Below are positions 39,851 to 48,672 of a stretch of 64,000 bases of DNA, piece by piece. A program made the translations under genes and the position numbers. Source of the stretch: Serratia marcescens (GTDB taxonomy: Bacteria > Pseudomonadota > Gammaproteobacteria > Enterobacterales > Enterobacteriaceae); assembly GCF_029846115.1 (NCBI RefSeq), contig NZ_JARVZZ010000001.1, forward strand, positions 2,852,001 through 2,916,000, in the 5' to 3' direction. The notes beneath the pieces were generated by a model. That model saw only the letters and a list, made by a program, of their open reading frames with translations. It searched no databases and had not been told where the DNA came from. Positions within the stretch are counted from its first letter, which is position 1; every line of letters begins with the position of its first letter.

Positions 39851-40192
39851 TCTTTGACCTAGGCTATAGCTGTAGGTCATTGTCTGCGTAATTTTTTTTA
39901 AGCTCGTAATTAATCACTGAAACGGGTAAGGTTTCCTCCCGTTTCAGGGGATTGATGCGTGTTTTTTGGCCTGTTTTGCCAAAAAACAGCCGGTTTATGC
40001 AAAGTTACCGCGGCTTGATCATCGAAACGTGATTGTCATCAAACATTGCGCAGGCTATTTATTTTACTCTGCGTAATAAATTCAAGGGGTGCTCAGACAC
40101 CCTGAATTGCAGGGGTTTTTCTCCCCCCCTTGCAGCGCGAATCATCGCGACAAGAAGTAGCAAAGCATTATTACTCAGGAGCACACTCAACT
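39851..40192 (+). promoter_or_regulatory. ptsG promoter and leader: CRP-like site, Mlc-like site, SgrS target
   Basis: 342 bases without a gene. From left to right: a perfect 10-base hairpin (39917-39947), a T6/A6 hairpin (39962-39986), a CRP-like site (40025-40046, about 14 of 22 consensus bases), an Mlc-like AT palindrome (40059-40080, TTATTT...GTAATAAA), a hairpin AGGGGTG/CACCCT near 40085-40103, and around 40176 the ACTCAGGAGCACACTCAACT that overlaps the ribosome site. In E. coli this last block is where the SgrS small RNA pairs with ptsG. Confidence 0.65.
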
Positions 40193-41626
40193 ATGTTCAA
40201 GAACGCATTTGCAAACCTGCAAAAAGTAGGTAAATCGCTCATGCTGCCGGTGTCCGTGTTGCCTATCGCAGGTATCCTGCTGGGCGTCGGCTCCGCCAAC
40301 TTTAGCTGGCTACCTGCGGTAGTCTCCCACGTGATGGCGGAAGCGGGCGGTTCAGTCTTCGCCAACATGCCGCTGATTTTCGCCATCGGCGTCGCTCTGG
40401 GCTTCACCAACAACGACGGCGTTTCCGCGCTGGCGGCGGTGGTGGCTTACGGCATCATGGTGAAAACCATGGCGGTGGTTGCGCCGCTGGTGCTGCACCT
40501 GCCGGCTGAAGAGATTGCGGCCAAACACCTGGCGGATACCGGTGTGCTCGGGGGGATTATCTCCGGTGCCATCGCGGCCTATATGTTCAACCGCTTCTTC
40601 CGCATTCAACTGCCGGAATACCTGGGCTTCTTTGCCGGTAAGCGTTTCGTGCCGATCATTTCCGGTCTGGCGGCGATCGTTCTTGGCGTAGTGCTGTCCT
40701 TCATCTGGCCGCCGATCGGTACGGCTATCCAGACCTTCTCGCAGTGGGCGGCTTATCAGAACCCGGTCGTGGCCTTCGGCATTTACGGCGTGGTTGAGCG
40801 TGCTCTGGTGCCGTTCGGTCTGCACCACATCTGGAACGTACCGTTCCAAATGCAAATTGGTGAATTCACCAACGCGGCGGGCCAGGTATTCCACGGCGAC
40901 ATCCCTCGCTACATGGCGGGTGACCCAACCGCGGGCAAACTGTCCGGCGGCTTCCTGTTCAAAATGTACGGTCTGCCTGCTGCGGCCATCGCCATCTGGC
41001 ACTCGGCCAAGCCGGAAAACCGCGCGAAAGTCGGCGGCATCATGATCTCCGCCGCGCTGACCTCGTTCCTGACCGGTATCACCGAGCCGATCGAGTTCTC
41101 CTTCATGTTCGTCGCGCCGATCCTGTACGTGATCCACGCTATCCTGGCCGGTCTGGCGTTCCCAATCTGCATCCTGTTGGGCATGCGTGACGGCACCAGC
41201 TTCTCGCACGGCCTGATCGACTTTATCGTACTGAGCGGCAACAGCAGCAAAATCTGGCTGTTCCCAATCGTCGGCATCATCTACGGTCTGGTGTACTACA
41301 CCATCTTCCGCGTGCTGATCGCCAAGCTGGATCTGAAAACCCCGGGCCGTGAAGACACCGCTGCCGAGCAGACTGCGCAGGGCGGTTCCGAAATGTCCGC
41401 GGCGCTGGTTCAGGCCTTCGGCGGTAAAGAAAACATCACTAACCTGGATGCTTGCATCACCCGTCTGCGCGTCAGTGTGGCCGACGTGTCCAAAGTTGAC
41501 CAGGCGGGCCTGAAGAAACTGGGCGCAGCCGGCGTAGTCGTCGCGGGCTCCGGCGTGCAGGCCATCTTCGGCACCAAGTCCGACAACCTGAAAACCGATA
41601 TGGACGAATACATCCGTAATCACTGA
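40193..41626 (+). CDS. ptsG: PTS glucose-specific EIICB component
   Basis: Takes up and phosphorylates glucose. It has 477 residues. The EIIC membrane domain (about 1-390) has [20 protein letters not shown], the [15 protein letters not shown] signature and [13 protein letters not shown]; the EIIB domain carries the phospho-site Cys421 in [11 protein letters not shown]. The ATG at 40193 gives the E. coli N-terminus and sits right behind the conserved SgrS-target ribosome site. Confidence 0.97.
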   Translation: MFKNAFANLQKVGKSLMLPVSVLPIAGILLGVGSANFSWLPAVVSHVMAEAGGSVFANMPLIFAIGVALGFTNNDGVSALAAVVAYGIMVKTMAVVAPLVLHLPAEEIAAKHLADTGVLGGIISGAIAAYMFNRFFRIQLPEYLGFFAGKRFVPIISGLAAIVLGVVLSFIWPPIGTAIQTFSQWAAYQNPVVAFGIYGVVERALVPFGLHHIWNVPFQMQIGEFTNAAGQVFHGDIPRYMAGDPTAGKLSGGFLFKMYGLPAAAIAIWHSAKPENRAKVGGIMISAALTSFLTGITEPIEFSFMFVAPILYVIHAILAGLAFPICILLGMRDGTSFSHGLIDFIVLSGNSSKIWLFPIVGIIYGLVYYTIFRVLIAKLDLKTPGREDTAAEQTAQGGSEMSAALVQAFGGKENITNLDACITRLRVSVADVSKVDQAGLKKLGAAGVVVAGSGVQAIFGTKSDNLKTDMDEYIRNH

Positions 41627-41645
41627 TTCAGGCAGGGGAGTTACC

Positions 41646-41672
41646 AAGGGAGGCGAAAGCCTCCCTTTTTTT
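41646..41672 (+). terminator. ptsG terminator
   Basis: The 9-base stem AAGGGAGGC / GCCTCCCTT with GAAA tetraloop is followed by a T run. It is 20 bases beyond the ptsG stop. Confidence 0.92.
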
Positions 41673-41860
41673 GCAAGGTCCAAAGTAGAACGAACCCGCA
41701 CCAGAGCAGGTCTGTAATGGATGAGATCGAATTATTGTGCAAAACTGCGCGGGATTTCGCCGTTAAACCGACTTAAGACTGTTGTGTTGACGTGTAGTCC
41801 CAACAACATAGGTCTAATGTCTATACCTATAACAAGGATTTTGTAAGAAGGATTCTTCGA

Positions 41861-42370
41861 GTGAAAAAGTATTCCTATCCGTTTCTCTTCGCTGCGACCA
41901 TATCATTTCTAATTGTTGTTTTTCTATTCATCGTATGGAAGCGAGAAATTTATCAAATCACTTTTCTCCGTGTTTCAACGAGTCGCTGCATGATTGTTTC
42001 TGCGATGGTGTTGTCCCTATTTATTTCATTGTATTTTATAAATAAAGGTGCTGTTAAAAGCAATAAGTACATTGATTATCTAAAGTTTTATGGTGGCGCT
42101 TGCGTTTCTTTGTTATTTATTTTTTTGATTCCAATAATCACAATTACGTATCTGGTGCCAGGCGAAACGTCCAGTTATACGGTCCACTATTCTTACGCAT
42201 CAGGAAGTTACAAAAGCTGTTCTGGTGCAGATGTTGATGATCCCGATTTAGGGACCAATATCAGGATATGTTACCCCGGTGGTAACTATGAATCTGACAG
42301 GGTGATTTTTGTTCAGAAAAGGAGTAATGCCTTGGGAGCTGTGGTTTTGCATGCAACTACATCTCCTTGA
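41861..42370 (+). CDS. Unknown membrane protein of AT-rich patch
   Basis: A 169-residue protein with three hydrophobic helices (about 8-28, 42-62, 78-100) and a C-terminal part of about 70 residues that may lie outside, with two cysteines (KSCSGAD and RICYPGG) that could pair. The GTG at 41861 has AAGGA 8 bases upstream. The A+T content is far above the flanks. It is the only gene between ptsG and the transposase remnant. I do not recognise the family. Confidence 0.6.
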   Translation: MKKYSYPFLFAATISFLIVVFLFIVWKREIYQITFLRVSTSRCMIVSAMVLSLFISLYFINKGAVKSNKYIDYLKFYGGACVSLLFIFLIPIITITYLVPGETSSYTVHYSYASGSYKSCSGADVDDPDLGTNIRICYPGGNYESDRVIFVQKRSNALGAVVLHATTSP

Positions 42371-42379
42371 AATATCAAA

Positions 42380-42520
42380 ATGAGGAAGAGTGATCATATC
42401 CGCATACTGGAAGGGATGAACAATAAGATAAAAGTGGTGAAGCGAATGGCCCATGGTTTTCGGGATAACGCTTACTTCTTCCTGAAAATCAAAGCAGCAC
42501 TTCCCGGTAAAGCGCGATGA
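42380..42520 (+). pseudogene. ISL3-type transposase, C-terminal remnant
   Basis: 46 codons: EGMNNKIKVVKRMAHGFRDN and then YFFLKIKAALPG. This is the conserved end of ISL3-family DDE transposases (EGxNNKIKVxKRxAxGxRD...YFFLKI). The rest of the gene is absent; the frame to the left stops at once. It marks a past insertion between ptsG and mntR, next to an AT-rich orphan gene. Confidence 0.8.
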
Positions 42521-42530
42521 ACCTTTTCTA

Positions 42531-42896
42531 TCAGGCACCAAGCCGCTGTTCGAGCTCGGCGAGAGAAGGGAGGAACCAGACCTGTTCGCCGCGATTGGCT
42601 TCACGCACAAAGTCTTGCAGCGTGTTGCTTTGCGTCAGCCAGGGGGAGACAGCGCCCAGCAGCGCCACGCGCAGGCGGTAGTTGATGAATGTCTGCAATA
42701 CGGCGCCGGCAATGCCGCTTCTGAGCTGGAAGAAGGCGGCGTCGAGGCGGTTGATGGGAAGGGCAATCATCCCGGCATTGTGCTCAAAGGCGGGCGCGAT
42801 AAACAGGCTGACGTCGTTTTCGTCTTTCAACAGCGGCCCGGCTTCGGCGAAAACCACCAGGCGCAGATCATGGATGTGCCGCACGGCGTAGCGCAT
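42531..42896 (-). CDS. DUF4180 domain protein
   Basis: A 121-residue protein of the DUF4180 family: LPINRLDAAFFQLRSGIAGAVLQTFINYRLRVALLG, then LQDFVREANRGEQVWFLPSLAELEQRL. Family members are small alpha/beta proteins, often near stress or regulatory genes; no reaction is known. It is placed 14 bases downstream of mntR on the same strand, so perhaps cotranscribed with it. Confidence 0.8.
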   Translation of the reverse strand: MRYAVRHIHDLRLVVFAEAGPLLKDENDVSLFIAPAFEHNAGMIALPINRLDAAFFQLRSGIAGAVLQTFINYRLRVALLGAVSPWLTQSNTLQDFVREANRGEQVWFLPSLAELEQRLGA

Positions 42897-42910
42897 CGGC
42901 GCTCTGGGAG

Positions 42911-43381
42911 TCAGGGCTTGGCGTGTTGCTGCAGGTAATGCTCGAACACCGCCAGCGTTTCGTCCGAGATATGGTGTTCAATCCCTTCGCTGTCCAGCTC
43001 GGCAGTTTCGCTCGGCACCCCGAGGCACATCAACAGATCGACCACGATGCGGTGACGGCGGCGCACCTTCTGCGCCAGCTGCTCGCCTTCCTCGGTTAAA
43101 AACACCCCGCGATAAGGGCGCGATTCCACCAGTCCAGCGCTTTTCAGCCGCGCGATATTTTTGATTGCCGTCGGGTGAGACACACCGAAGCGGCGTGCGA
43201 TGTCGGTGGTTCTGGCTTCGCGGGTGCTTTGCAGCAAATCGGCGATCAGCTCAACGTAATCTTCGATCAGCGCATTGGACTGCGCTTCGCGGGCGCGGCT
43301 AAAACGCAGGGCGTGCTCAGCCTCGTCCGGCATGTCGGTCTGGGCGTGGCGGTCGGCGTTATCTGGCGCGCGGGTAACCAT
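42911..43381 (-). CDS. mntR: Manganese-responsive regulator MntR
   Basis: DtxR-family Mn(II)-binding repressor/activator. It has 156 residues. The winged helix is TTDIARRFGVSHPTAIKNIARLKSAGLVESRPYRGV. Metal ligands typical of MntR (Glu, His, Asp) are in EGEQLAQKVRRRHRIVVDLL and LDSEGIEHHISDETLAVFE. It is divergent from mntH, with the MntR box in between. Confidence 0.94.
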   Translation of the reverse strand: MVTRAPDNADRHAQTDMPDEAEHALRFSRAREAQSNALIEDYVELIADLLQSTREARTTDIARRFGVSHPTAIKNIARLKSAGLVESRPYRGVFLTEEGEQLAQKVRRRHRIVVDLLMCLGVPSETAELDSEGIEHHISDETLAVFEHYLQQHAKP

Positions 43382-43543
43382 AGCGTGGGGCGTCCTGTAA
43401 GCATAAAAATGGCATCTCCCGGCAATGCGGGGAGGGTTGCCCTAAGTTAGTCCAAATAGCACACATTATCAATTCGATGCCACGCATTGTGGTAGTTAGA
43501 AATATCTCTACACAAAGCCAATGAATTTCGCCTGTTGCATAAA

Positions 43544-43563
43544 GTGTAGCCGATGCTACATTG
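43544..43563 (+). promoter_or_regulatory. MntR box upstream of mntH
   Basis: AGTGTAGC-CGAT-GCTACATT is a near-perfect palindrome (TGTAGC/GCTACA) and matches the E. coli MntR pattern AACATAGCnnnnGCTATGTT closely. It lies 49 bases upstream of the mntH ATG, as expected for Mn repression. Confidence 0.88.
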
Positions 43564-43611
43564 TCAGCATGATAGGTGGAAAAATAACCAGTAAAAGATT
43601 GAGGGTACTTC

Positions 43612-44916
43612 ATGCGTGATGCGGCAACCACTCCATCGTTAACCGAACGGACCAACATTGCGATTGGCGCCGCCCTTGCCGGACGCAAGCGCGGTGCCTT
43701 TACGCCGCTGCTGTTCGCCGGCCCGGCGGTGATTGCCTCTATTGCCTATATGGATCCCGGCAACTTTGCCACCAACATTCAGGCCGGGGCGAAATACGGC
43801 TACAGCCTGCTGTGGGTGGTGGTGATGGCCAACCTGATCGCCATGCTGTTTCAGGCGCTGTCGGCCAAGCTGGGCATCGTCACCAACCGCAATCTGGCGG
43901 AGATGTGCCGCGACCAGTTTTCACGGCCGGTGGTGATCGGCATGTGGCTGCTCAGCGAAGTGGCGGCGATGGCCACCGATCTGGCGGAGTTTCTTGGCGG
44001 GGCGATCGCGCTGGCGCTGCTGTTTCACATGCCGCTGCTGGCGGGGATGGGGGTGACGGCGGTGATCACCTATGCGCTGTTGATGGTGGAAAAGAAAGGT
44101 TTCCGCCCGGTCGAGCTGATGATCGGTGGTCTGGTGGGCATCATCGCGCTGTGCTACCTGGTAGAGATGTTCATCGTGCCGGTGGATTGGCAGGCGGCCG
44201 GGATCGGCATGGTGACGCCGCAGTTGCCGGATGCGCAGGCGCTGACCATCGCCGTCGGCATTATCGGTGCCACCGTGATGCCGCACGCCATTTTCCTGCA
44301 CTCGGGGCTGACCCAGCACCGCAGCCCGGCGAGCGACAACGGCGAGCGGCGCAAGCTGCTGCGTTTCTCCAATATTGAGGTGGTGATCGCGCTGGCGCTC
44401 GCCGGGCTGGTGAATATCGCGATGGTCATCATGGCCTCGAGCGCTTTCCACGCGGGTAACAGCGACGTGGCCGAAATTGGCACCGCCTACCATACGCTGA
44501 CGCCGCTGTTCGGTGCGGCGGCCGCCGGCATCTTCCTCGCGTCGCTGATCGCCTCCGGCATTTCCAGCTCGGTGGTGGGCACCATGGCTGGGCAAATGAT
44601 CATGCAGGGCTTCGTCGGTTTCCGCATTCCGGTGTGGGTGCGCCGTCTGGTGACCATGGTGCCGGCGTTTATCGTGGTGGCGATGGGCGTCAACGCCACC
44701 GACGCACTGGTCTACAGCCAGGTGGTGCTGAGCCTTGCGCTGCCGGCGCCGATGATCGCGCTGGTGATGTTCACCCGTCGCCGCGACATCATGGGCGAGT
44801 TCGCCAACGGCCGCTGGACCAGCCTGGCGGCGGTGGTCGGCACGGTGGTGATCGTACTGCTCAACGTGGTGCTGCTGTTGCAGACCTTCGGCGTCGATAT
44901 CCCTGGGCTGGGGTGA
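43612..44916 (+). CDS. mntH: Nramp-family Mn(II)/Fe(II) transporter MntH
   Basis: Proton-coupled metal uptake. It has 434 residues and 11 helices. AYMDPGNFATNIQAGAKYGY carries the metal-binding DPGN of helix 1; VMPHAIFLHSGLTQHR is the MPH motif of helix 6. Behind an MntR box and divergent from mntR, giving a complete Mn control unit. Confidence 0.96.
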   Translation: MRDAATTPSLTERTNIAIGAALAGRKRGAFTPLLFAGPAVIASIAYMDPGNFATNIQAGAKYGYSLLWVVVMANLIAMLFQALSAKLGIVTNRNLAEMCRDQFSRPVVIGMWLLSEVAAMATDLAEFLGGAIALALLFHMPLLAGMGVTAVITYALLMVEKKGFRPVELMIGGLVGIIALCYLVEMFIVPVDWQAAGIGMVTPQLPDAQALTIAVGIIGATVMPHAIFLHSGLTQHRSPASDNGERRKLLRFSNIEVVIALALAGLVNIAMVIMASSAFHAGNSDVAEIGTAYHTLTPLFGAAAAGIFLASLIASGISSSVVGTMAGQMIMQGFVGFRIPVWVRRLVTMVPAFIVVAMGVNATDALVYSQVVLSLALPAPMIALVMFTRRRDIMGEFANGRWTSLAAVVGTVVIVLLNVVLLLQTFGVDIPGLG

Positions 44917-44953
44917 TCTTATGGGCCGCGCGGGGCGCGGCCGCGTCGCTAAA

Positions 44954-45703
44954 TTATAAATTCCCCACGCCGCCGTCCATCTGCAGCTCGGCGCCGACCA
45001 TAAACGCCGATTCGTCCGCCGCCAGAAACACCGCCGCTTTGGCCAGTTCCAACGCGCTGCCCATGCGGCCGATCGGCACCAGCGAGCGGATATCGTCACG
45101 CAATATCTGCTCATCCGCTTCCGCCAACCCCAGTTTTCCCAATGCCGGGGTTTCGGTCGGGCCGGGGCTGAGGCCGTTAAGGCGAATGCCGCGCGCATGC
45201 AGCTCGCCGGACAGCGTTCTGGCCAGCGATAGCAAGCCGGCTTTGCTGGCGGCGTAGGCGCTGCTCTGCGGCAGGCCGATATGGGCGCTGACCGAACCGC
45301 ACAGGATCACCGAAGACGGGTTGGCCAGCAGCGGCAGCAACGCCTGGATCAGAAAAAATGGCCCCTTCAGGTTGATGTCCATCAGCCGCTGATAGCTCTG
45401 CTCATCCCACTCCTGCAGCGGGCGATGCGTTACGTCGCCGGCGTTGATGTACAGCACGTCCAGCCGCGGCCACCGTTGCCCCAGCCGCTGTGCCAGTTCG
45501 CGCTGCTGCGGGATATCGCCGGCGTCGCTCAGCAGCAACAGTGCCTTGCCCGCCAATGCCTGGCCCGCCGAGTCCAGGGCGCTTTGGCTACGCCCGGTGA
45601 TCGCCACCGTCGCGCCCTCGGCGATGAACTGGCGGGCGGTTTCCAACCCGATGCCGCTGGTACCGCCGGTAATCAATGCGTATTTGCCTTGCAGTCGTGA
45701 CAT
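44954..45703 (-). CDS. SDR-family oxidoreductase
   Basis: A 249-residue short-chain dehydrogenase. The cofactor loop is LITGGTSGIGLETARQF, the NAG motif is YINAGDVTHR, and the catalytic Ser-Tyr-Lys set is in CGSVSAHIGLPQSSAYAASKAG. The C-terminus DESAFMVGAELQMDGGVGNL is typical. The start at 45703 (MSRLQGK) is chosen; upstream codons have no family character. It is divergent from an HxlR regulator, which probably controls it. The substrate is unknown. Confidence 0.88.
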   Translation of the reverse strand: MSRLQGKYALITGGTSGIGLETARQFIAEGATVAITGRSQSALDSAGQALAGKALLLLSDAGDIPQQRELAQRLGQRWPRLDVLYINAGDVTHRPLQEWDEQSYQRLMDINLKGPFFLIQALLPLLANPSSVILCGSVSAHIGLPQSSAYAASKAGLLSLARTLSGELHARGIRLNGLSPGPTETPALGKLGLAEADEQILRDDIRSLVPIGRMGSALELAKAAVFLAADESAFMVGAELQMDGGVGNL

Positions 45704-45751
45704 AACCGATTCCTCTTTAGCGTTAGTTGCGGCATTATTTGCGCTATAGTT

Positions 45752-45783
45752 CCTTTTGCATAGTAGGCACCTTTTGGATACTA
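45752..45783. promoter_or_regulatory. Direct repeats in the SDR/HxlR promoter gap
   Basis: CCTTTTGCATAGTA (45752) and CCTTTTGGATACTA (45770) match at 12 of 14 positions, with starts 18 bases apart. They lie in the 99-base gap between the divergent start codons and are probably where the HxlR protein binds. Function is inferred. Confidence 0.5.
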
Positions 45784-45802
45784 AAGGGCGAGGTGGGATG
45801 AA

Positions 45803-46180
45803 ATGACGGCACAAGCGCCATTAGCGGCGGAAAATAATTTGGCGGCGTTGCCGGCGGCGGGCGAATCCTGCCCGATGGTGGACTTCGTCAATCTGGTGTC
45901 GGGCAAATGGGCGATACCGATCCTGTACCGGCTGATCGTGATCGACGGCCCTGTGCGATTCAGTGAGCTGCAGCGGGCGGTGGCGCCCATTGCGCAAAAA
46001 GAGCTGACGCGCCAGCTGCGGCTGTTCGAGCTGCGCGGCCTGGTGACGCGGCAGGTATTTCCCGAAGTGCCGCCGCGGGTGGAGTACCAGGTCACCGCAC
46101 TCGGCAAATCGCTGCGGCCGACGCTCGACTCGCTGGCCGAGTGGATGCGCCGGCACGCGCCGCAGCTGATCGGCGGCTAG
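45803..46180 (+). CDS. HxlR-family (MarR-like) transcriptional regulator
   Basis: A 125-residue winged-helix protein. CPMVDFVNLVSGKWAIPILYRLI is the HxlR opening with the single Cys and KW motif, then RFSELQRAVAPIAQKELTRQLRLFELRGLVTR and PRVEYQVTALGKSL. In this family the Cys near the N-terminus can sense aldehydes or quinones. It is divergent from an SDR gene and its stop overlaps the convergent solute-binding protein gene by 4 bases. Confidence 0.9.
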   Translation: MTAQAPLAAENNLAALPAAGESCPMVDFVNLVSGKWAIPILYRLIVIDGPVRFSELQRAVAPIAQKELTRQLRLFELRGLVTRQVFPEVPPRVEYQVTALGKSLRPTLDSLAEWMRRHAPQLIGG

Positions 46181-47082
46181 TCGCCGATGCCCGGCGGGTT
46201 GATGGCGGAACGCTCGACCTTTTCATCGCCTTCGCCCCAGCGCTCCAGCACCTGCGCGTATTCGCCGCTGACGATGACGCCGTTGATGGCGGCGTTGATG
46301 GCGTTCACCAGCCCATTGTCTTTCTTGCTGGTAACCGCCACGTAGGCCACGTTGGGGCCGATGCCGACCATTTTGGTTTTGCCGGTCAGCGCCGCCTTGT
46401 AGGCGCCGGTGGAGTGGGGGCCGAAGAACGCGTCGGCGCGCCCGGACTGAATGCTCAGGTTGGTGGCGGCGTCGTCGGTCACGTAGATCGGCTGTACCGG
46501 CGGCAGCCCGGCGGCGCGGTTTTGCTTATCCCATCCCAGCAGTATGTTTTCCTGATTGGTGCCGGATCCGACGATGATCCGCAGCCCGGCGACGTCCTGC
46601 GGCCGGTTGATCGAGGTGATGTGGCTGGTGGATTTGACGTAAAAGCCCAGCGTGTCCACCCGATAGGTCGCGAAGTCGAATTTGGTCTTGCGCTGCTTGG
46701 TGACGGCGATGTTGAAGATCGCCGCATCGTATTTGCCGGCGCTGATGCCCAGCGGCCAATCCTCCCAGGAGGTAGGCACCAGATTCAGCGCCAGCCCGAG
46801 GCTGTCGGCCACCAGGCGGGCGATGTCCGGATCGCTGCCGATCAGCGTTTTATTGTCCTCGGCGAACAGCGCTAGCGGCGGAGAATTCTCGAACGCCACC
46901 GCCACCGTCAGCTTGCCGGGCACGGCAAAGTGAAAATTCGCCGGAATCAGTGCGATAGCGGCCGGGTTCGGCTCTGCGCGTATCGGCTCTTGGTTAGCCC
47001 GCAGATCGATACCGCCCGCCGTGGCCGCCTGAACGGCAGCGCTCAGCAACAGCGCGTACAGCGCCGAAATCCTCAGTGGCAT
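46177..47082 (-). CDS. ABC-type periplasmic solute-binding protein, orphan
   Basis: A 301-residue SBP_bac_3-type protein with a signal peptide (cleavage near AVQAATA). LTVAVAFENSPPLALFAEDNKTLIGSDPDIARLVAD is the N-lobe opening, and GKYDAAIFNIAVTKQRKTKFDFA is the amino-acid-binding family signature. VKSTSHITSINRPQDVAGLRIIVGSGT begins the second lobe. No permease or ATPase gene is near, so it must work with proteins coded elsewhere, or as a sensor. Confidence 0.85.
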   Translation of the reverse strand: MPLRISALYALLLSAAVQAATAGGIDLRANQEPIRAEPNPAAIALIPANFHFAVPGKLTVAVAFENSPPLALFAEDNKTLIGSDPDIARLVADSLGLALNLVPTSWEDWPLGISAGKYDAAIFNIAVTKQRKTKFDFATYRVDTLGFYVKSTSHITSINRPQDVAGLRIIVGSGTNQENILLGWDKQNRAAGLPPVQPIYVTDDAATNLSIQSGRADAFFGPHSTGAYKAALTGKTKMVGIGPNVAYVAVTSKKDNGLVNAINAAINGVIVSGEYAQVLERWGEGDEKVERSAINPPGIGD

Positions 47083-47303
47083 AACACCCTCTACTCTTTG
47101 TTAATCATGGGGTTACTATTGGCGGCGGCACAGGGCAAGTAAAGCAACAATAGTGAATAACCAAAGTGAAAAGATGCACAAACGGGGCGCCGGCCTGCGC
47201 GAATCTGCAGCACTCGACGCGGAAAGTGCGCAATCAGGTTGAAAGCAGTAGAATTTGTCACTCATACTGCGTACAGCTAATTGTGTAAAACAAGGAACGC
47301 CAG

Positions 47304-47654
47304 ATGGCCGAAGAAACGATTTTCAGTAAAATTATCCGCCGCGAAATCCCTGCTGATGTGGTTTATCAGGATGAACTGGTCACCGCTTTCCGTGATATCT
47401 CCCCTCAGGCACCCACCCATGTGCTGATCGTTCCCAACGTGCTGATCCCAACCGTCAACGATGTGACCGTGGAGCACGAAGCCGCGCTGGGCCGCATGAT
47501 CACCGCCGCGGCGAAGATCGCCGAACAGGAAGGCATCGCCGAAGACGGCTATCGCCTGATCGTCAACTGCAACCGCCACGCCGGTCAGGAGGTCTATCAT
47601 ATTCATATGCACCTGGTCGGTGGCCGCTCGCTGGGGCCGCTGTTGTCACGTTAA
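47304..47654 (+). CDS. hinT: Purine nucleoside phosphoramidase HinT
   Basis: HIT-family hydrolase of AMP-lysine and other phosphoramidates. It has 116 residues. [21 protein letters not shown] opens, and the HIT motif is in [18 protein letters not shown]. It leads the hinT-ycfL-lpoB-thiK-nagZ-ycfP order of E. coli. Confidence 0.96.
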   Translation: MAEETIFSKIIRREIPADVVYQDELVTAFRDISPQAPTHVLIVPNVLIPTVNDVTVEHEAALGRMITAAAKIAEQEGIAEDGYRLIVNCNRHAGQEVYHIHMHLVGGRSLGPLLSR

Positions 47655-47665
47655 GCGAGGAAATC

Positions 47666-48055
47666 ATGCGCGGTAAAAAAACTCTGCGTGGTCTGATGGC
47701 GTTGGCGCTGCCCGCCGCGTTGCTGATGGGATGCAGTTCACCGCCCGGCATCGCGGTCAACCAAGGGCAGACGGTGGTGATGGATCCTTCGGTGCTGACC
47801 GCCGGCATTTTGGCCGATACGCCCTCGATTTCGAACGCCTCCGGGCGGGTGATGGCGACCTCGGTGCTCAATAACAGCCAGCCGACGCCGGTCACCGTAC
47901 ATTATCGTTTCTATTGGTACGACGCGCAGGGGCTGGATATTCGTCCCTTCGAGAAACCGCGCGAGATCGTCGTGGCGCCCGACTCGGACGCCAAAATCTA
48001 CTCGATTAACGGCAACCTGGACGCCAAAAGCGCGCGTCTGTATCTGTACCTGTAA
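47666..48055 (+). CDS. ycfL: YcfL-family lipoprotein
   Basis: A 129-residue outer- or inner-membrane lipoprotein with lipobox LLMGC (acylated Cys23). The mature part is a DUF1425 immunoglobulin-like fold: VTVHYRFYWYDAQGLDIRP, followed by the charged C-terminal strand. It has a GAGGAA ribosome site and lies 11 bases behind hinT. The function is unknown; it is always near lpoB. Confidence 0.92.
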   Translation: MRGKKTLRGLMALALPAALLMGCSSPPGIAVNQGQTVVMDPSVLTAGILADTPSISNASGRVMATSVLNNSQPTPVTVHYRFYWYDAQGLDIRPFEKPREIVVAPDSDAKIYSINGNLDAKSARLYLYL

Positions 48056-48081
48056 GCGCTTGCCAGGTTTGGAGAAAAAGC

Positions 48082-48672
48082 ATGAAAAAGTACGTCTTAG
48101 TGGCGCTGGCCGCATTAACCCTGAGCGGCTGTCTGTCGCGTCCGCCCGAGCCGGATCAGCCGCTGCCGCCGGTCACCGTCGAGCCGGATCAACCGACGCC
48201 GCCGGTCGAGCAGCCACAACCGCCAACCACCGAGCCGGTGCCGCAGCCGCCGAAAATCCAGCAGCTTGACTGGCTGGGCAGCGTTCAGCCGCTGGTGGGG
48301 CAGATGCTGAAGGCCGATGGCGTCACGGCCGGCAGCGTGCTGCTGCTGGACAGCGTCAAGAACAACACCAATGGTTCGCTGCAGATGGGCAAAGCCACCG
48401 CGGCGCTGTATAAGGCGCTGGCGTCGAATTCCACCTTCAGCGTGGTGCCGGAAGCGAAGCTGACCAGCGCCAGACAAACGCTGGGCCTGTCGGCGGATGA
48501 CAGCTTCGGTTCGCGCAGCAAGGCGATTGGCCTGGCGCGTATCGTCGGCGCGCAGTACGTGCTGTACAGCGACGTCAGCGGCGACGTGAAGTCGCCGGCG
48601 TTGGATATGCAGCTGATGCTGGTGCAAACCGGCGAGATCGTCTGGTCGGGCAATGGCGCCGTTAAACGCTGA
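48082..48672 (+). CDS. lpoB: Penicillin-binding protein activator LpoB
   Basis: Outer-membrane lipoprotein that reaches through the murein to activate PBP1B. It has 196 residues. The lipobox LSGC gives Cys17, a Pro/Glu/Gln-rich spacer of about 40 residues follows (the stalk), and then comes the LpoB domain (QQLDWLGSVQPLVGQMLKADG, then GQMLK..LGLSADDSFGSRSKAIGLARIVGAQYVLYSDV). It overlaps thiK by 20 bases. Confidence 0.94.
   Translation: MKKYVLVALAALTLSGCLSRPPEPDQPLPPVTVEPDQPTPPVEQPQPPTTEPVPQPPKIQQLDWLGSVQPLVGQMLKADGVTAGSVLLLDSVKNNTNGSLQMGKATAALYKALASNSTFSVVPEAKLTSARQTLGLSADDSFGSRSKAIGLARIVGAQYVLYSDVSGDVKSPALDMQLMLVQTGEIVWSGNGAVKR

Noticed and set aside
39962..39986. Hairpin TTTTTTGGC / GCCAAAAAA considered as terminator of ycfH
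   Set aside because: The A and T runs are on the wrong sides of the stem for a rho-independent terminator on either strand; it is noted only as part of the ptsG upstream region.
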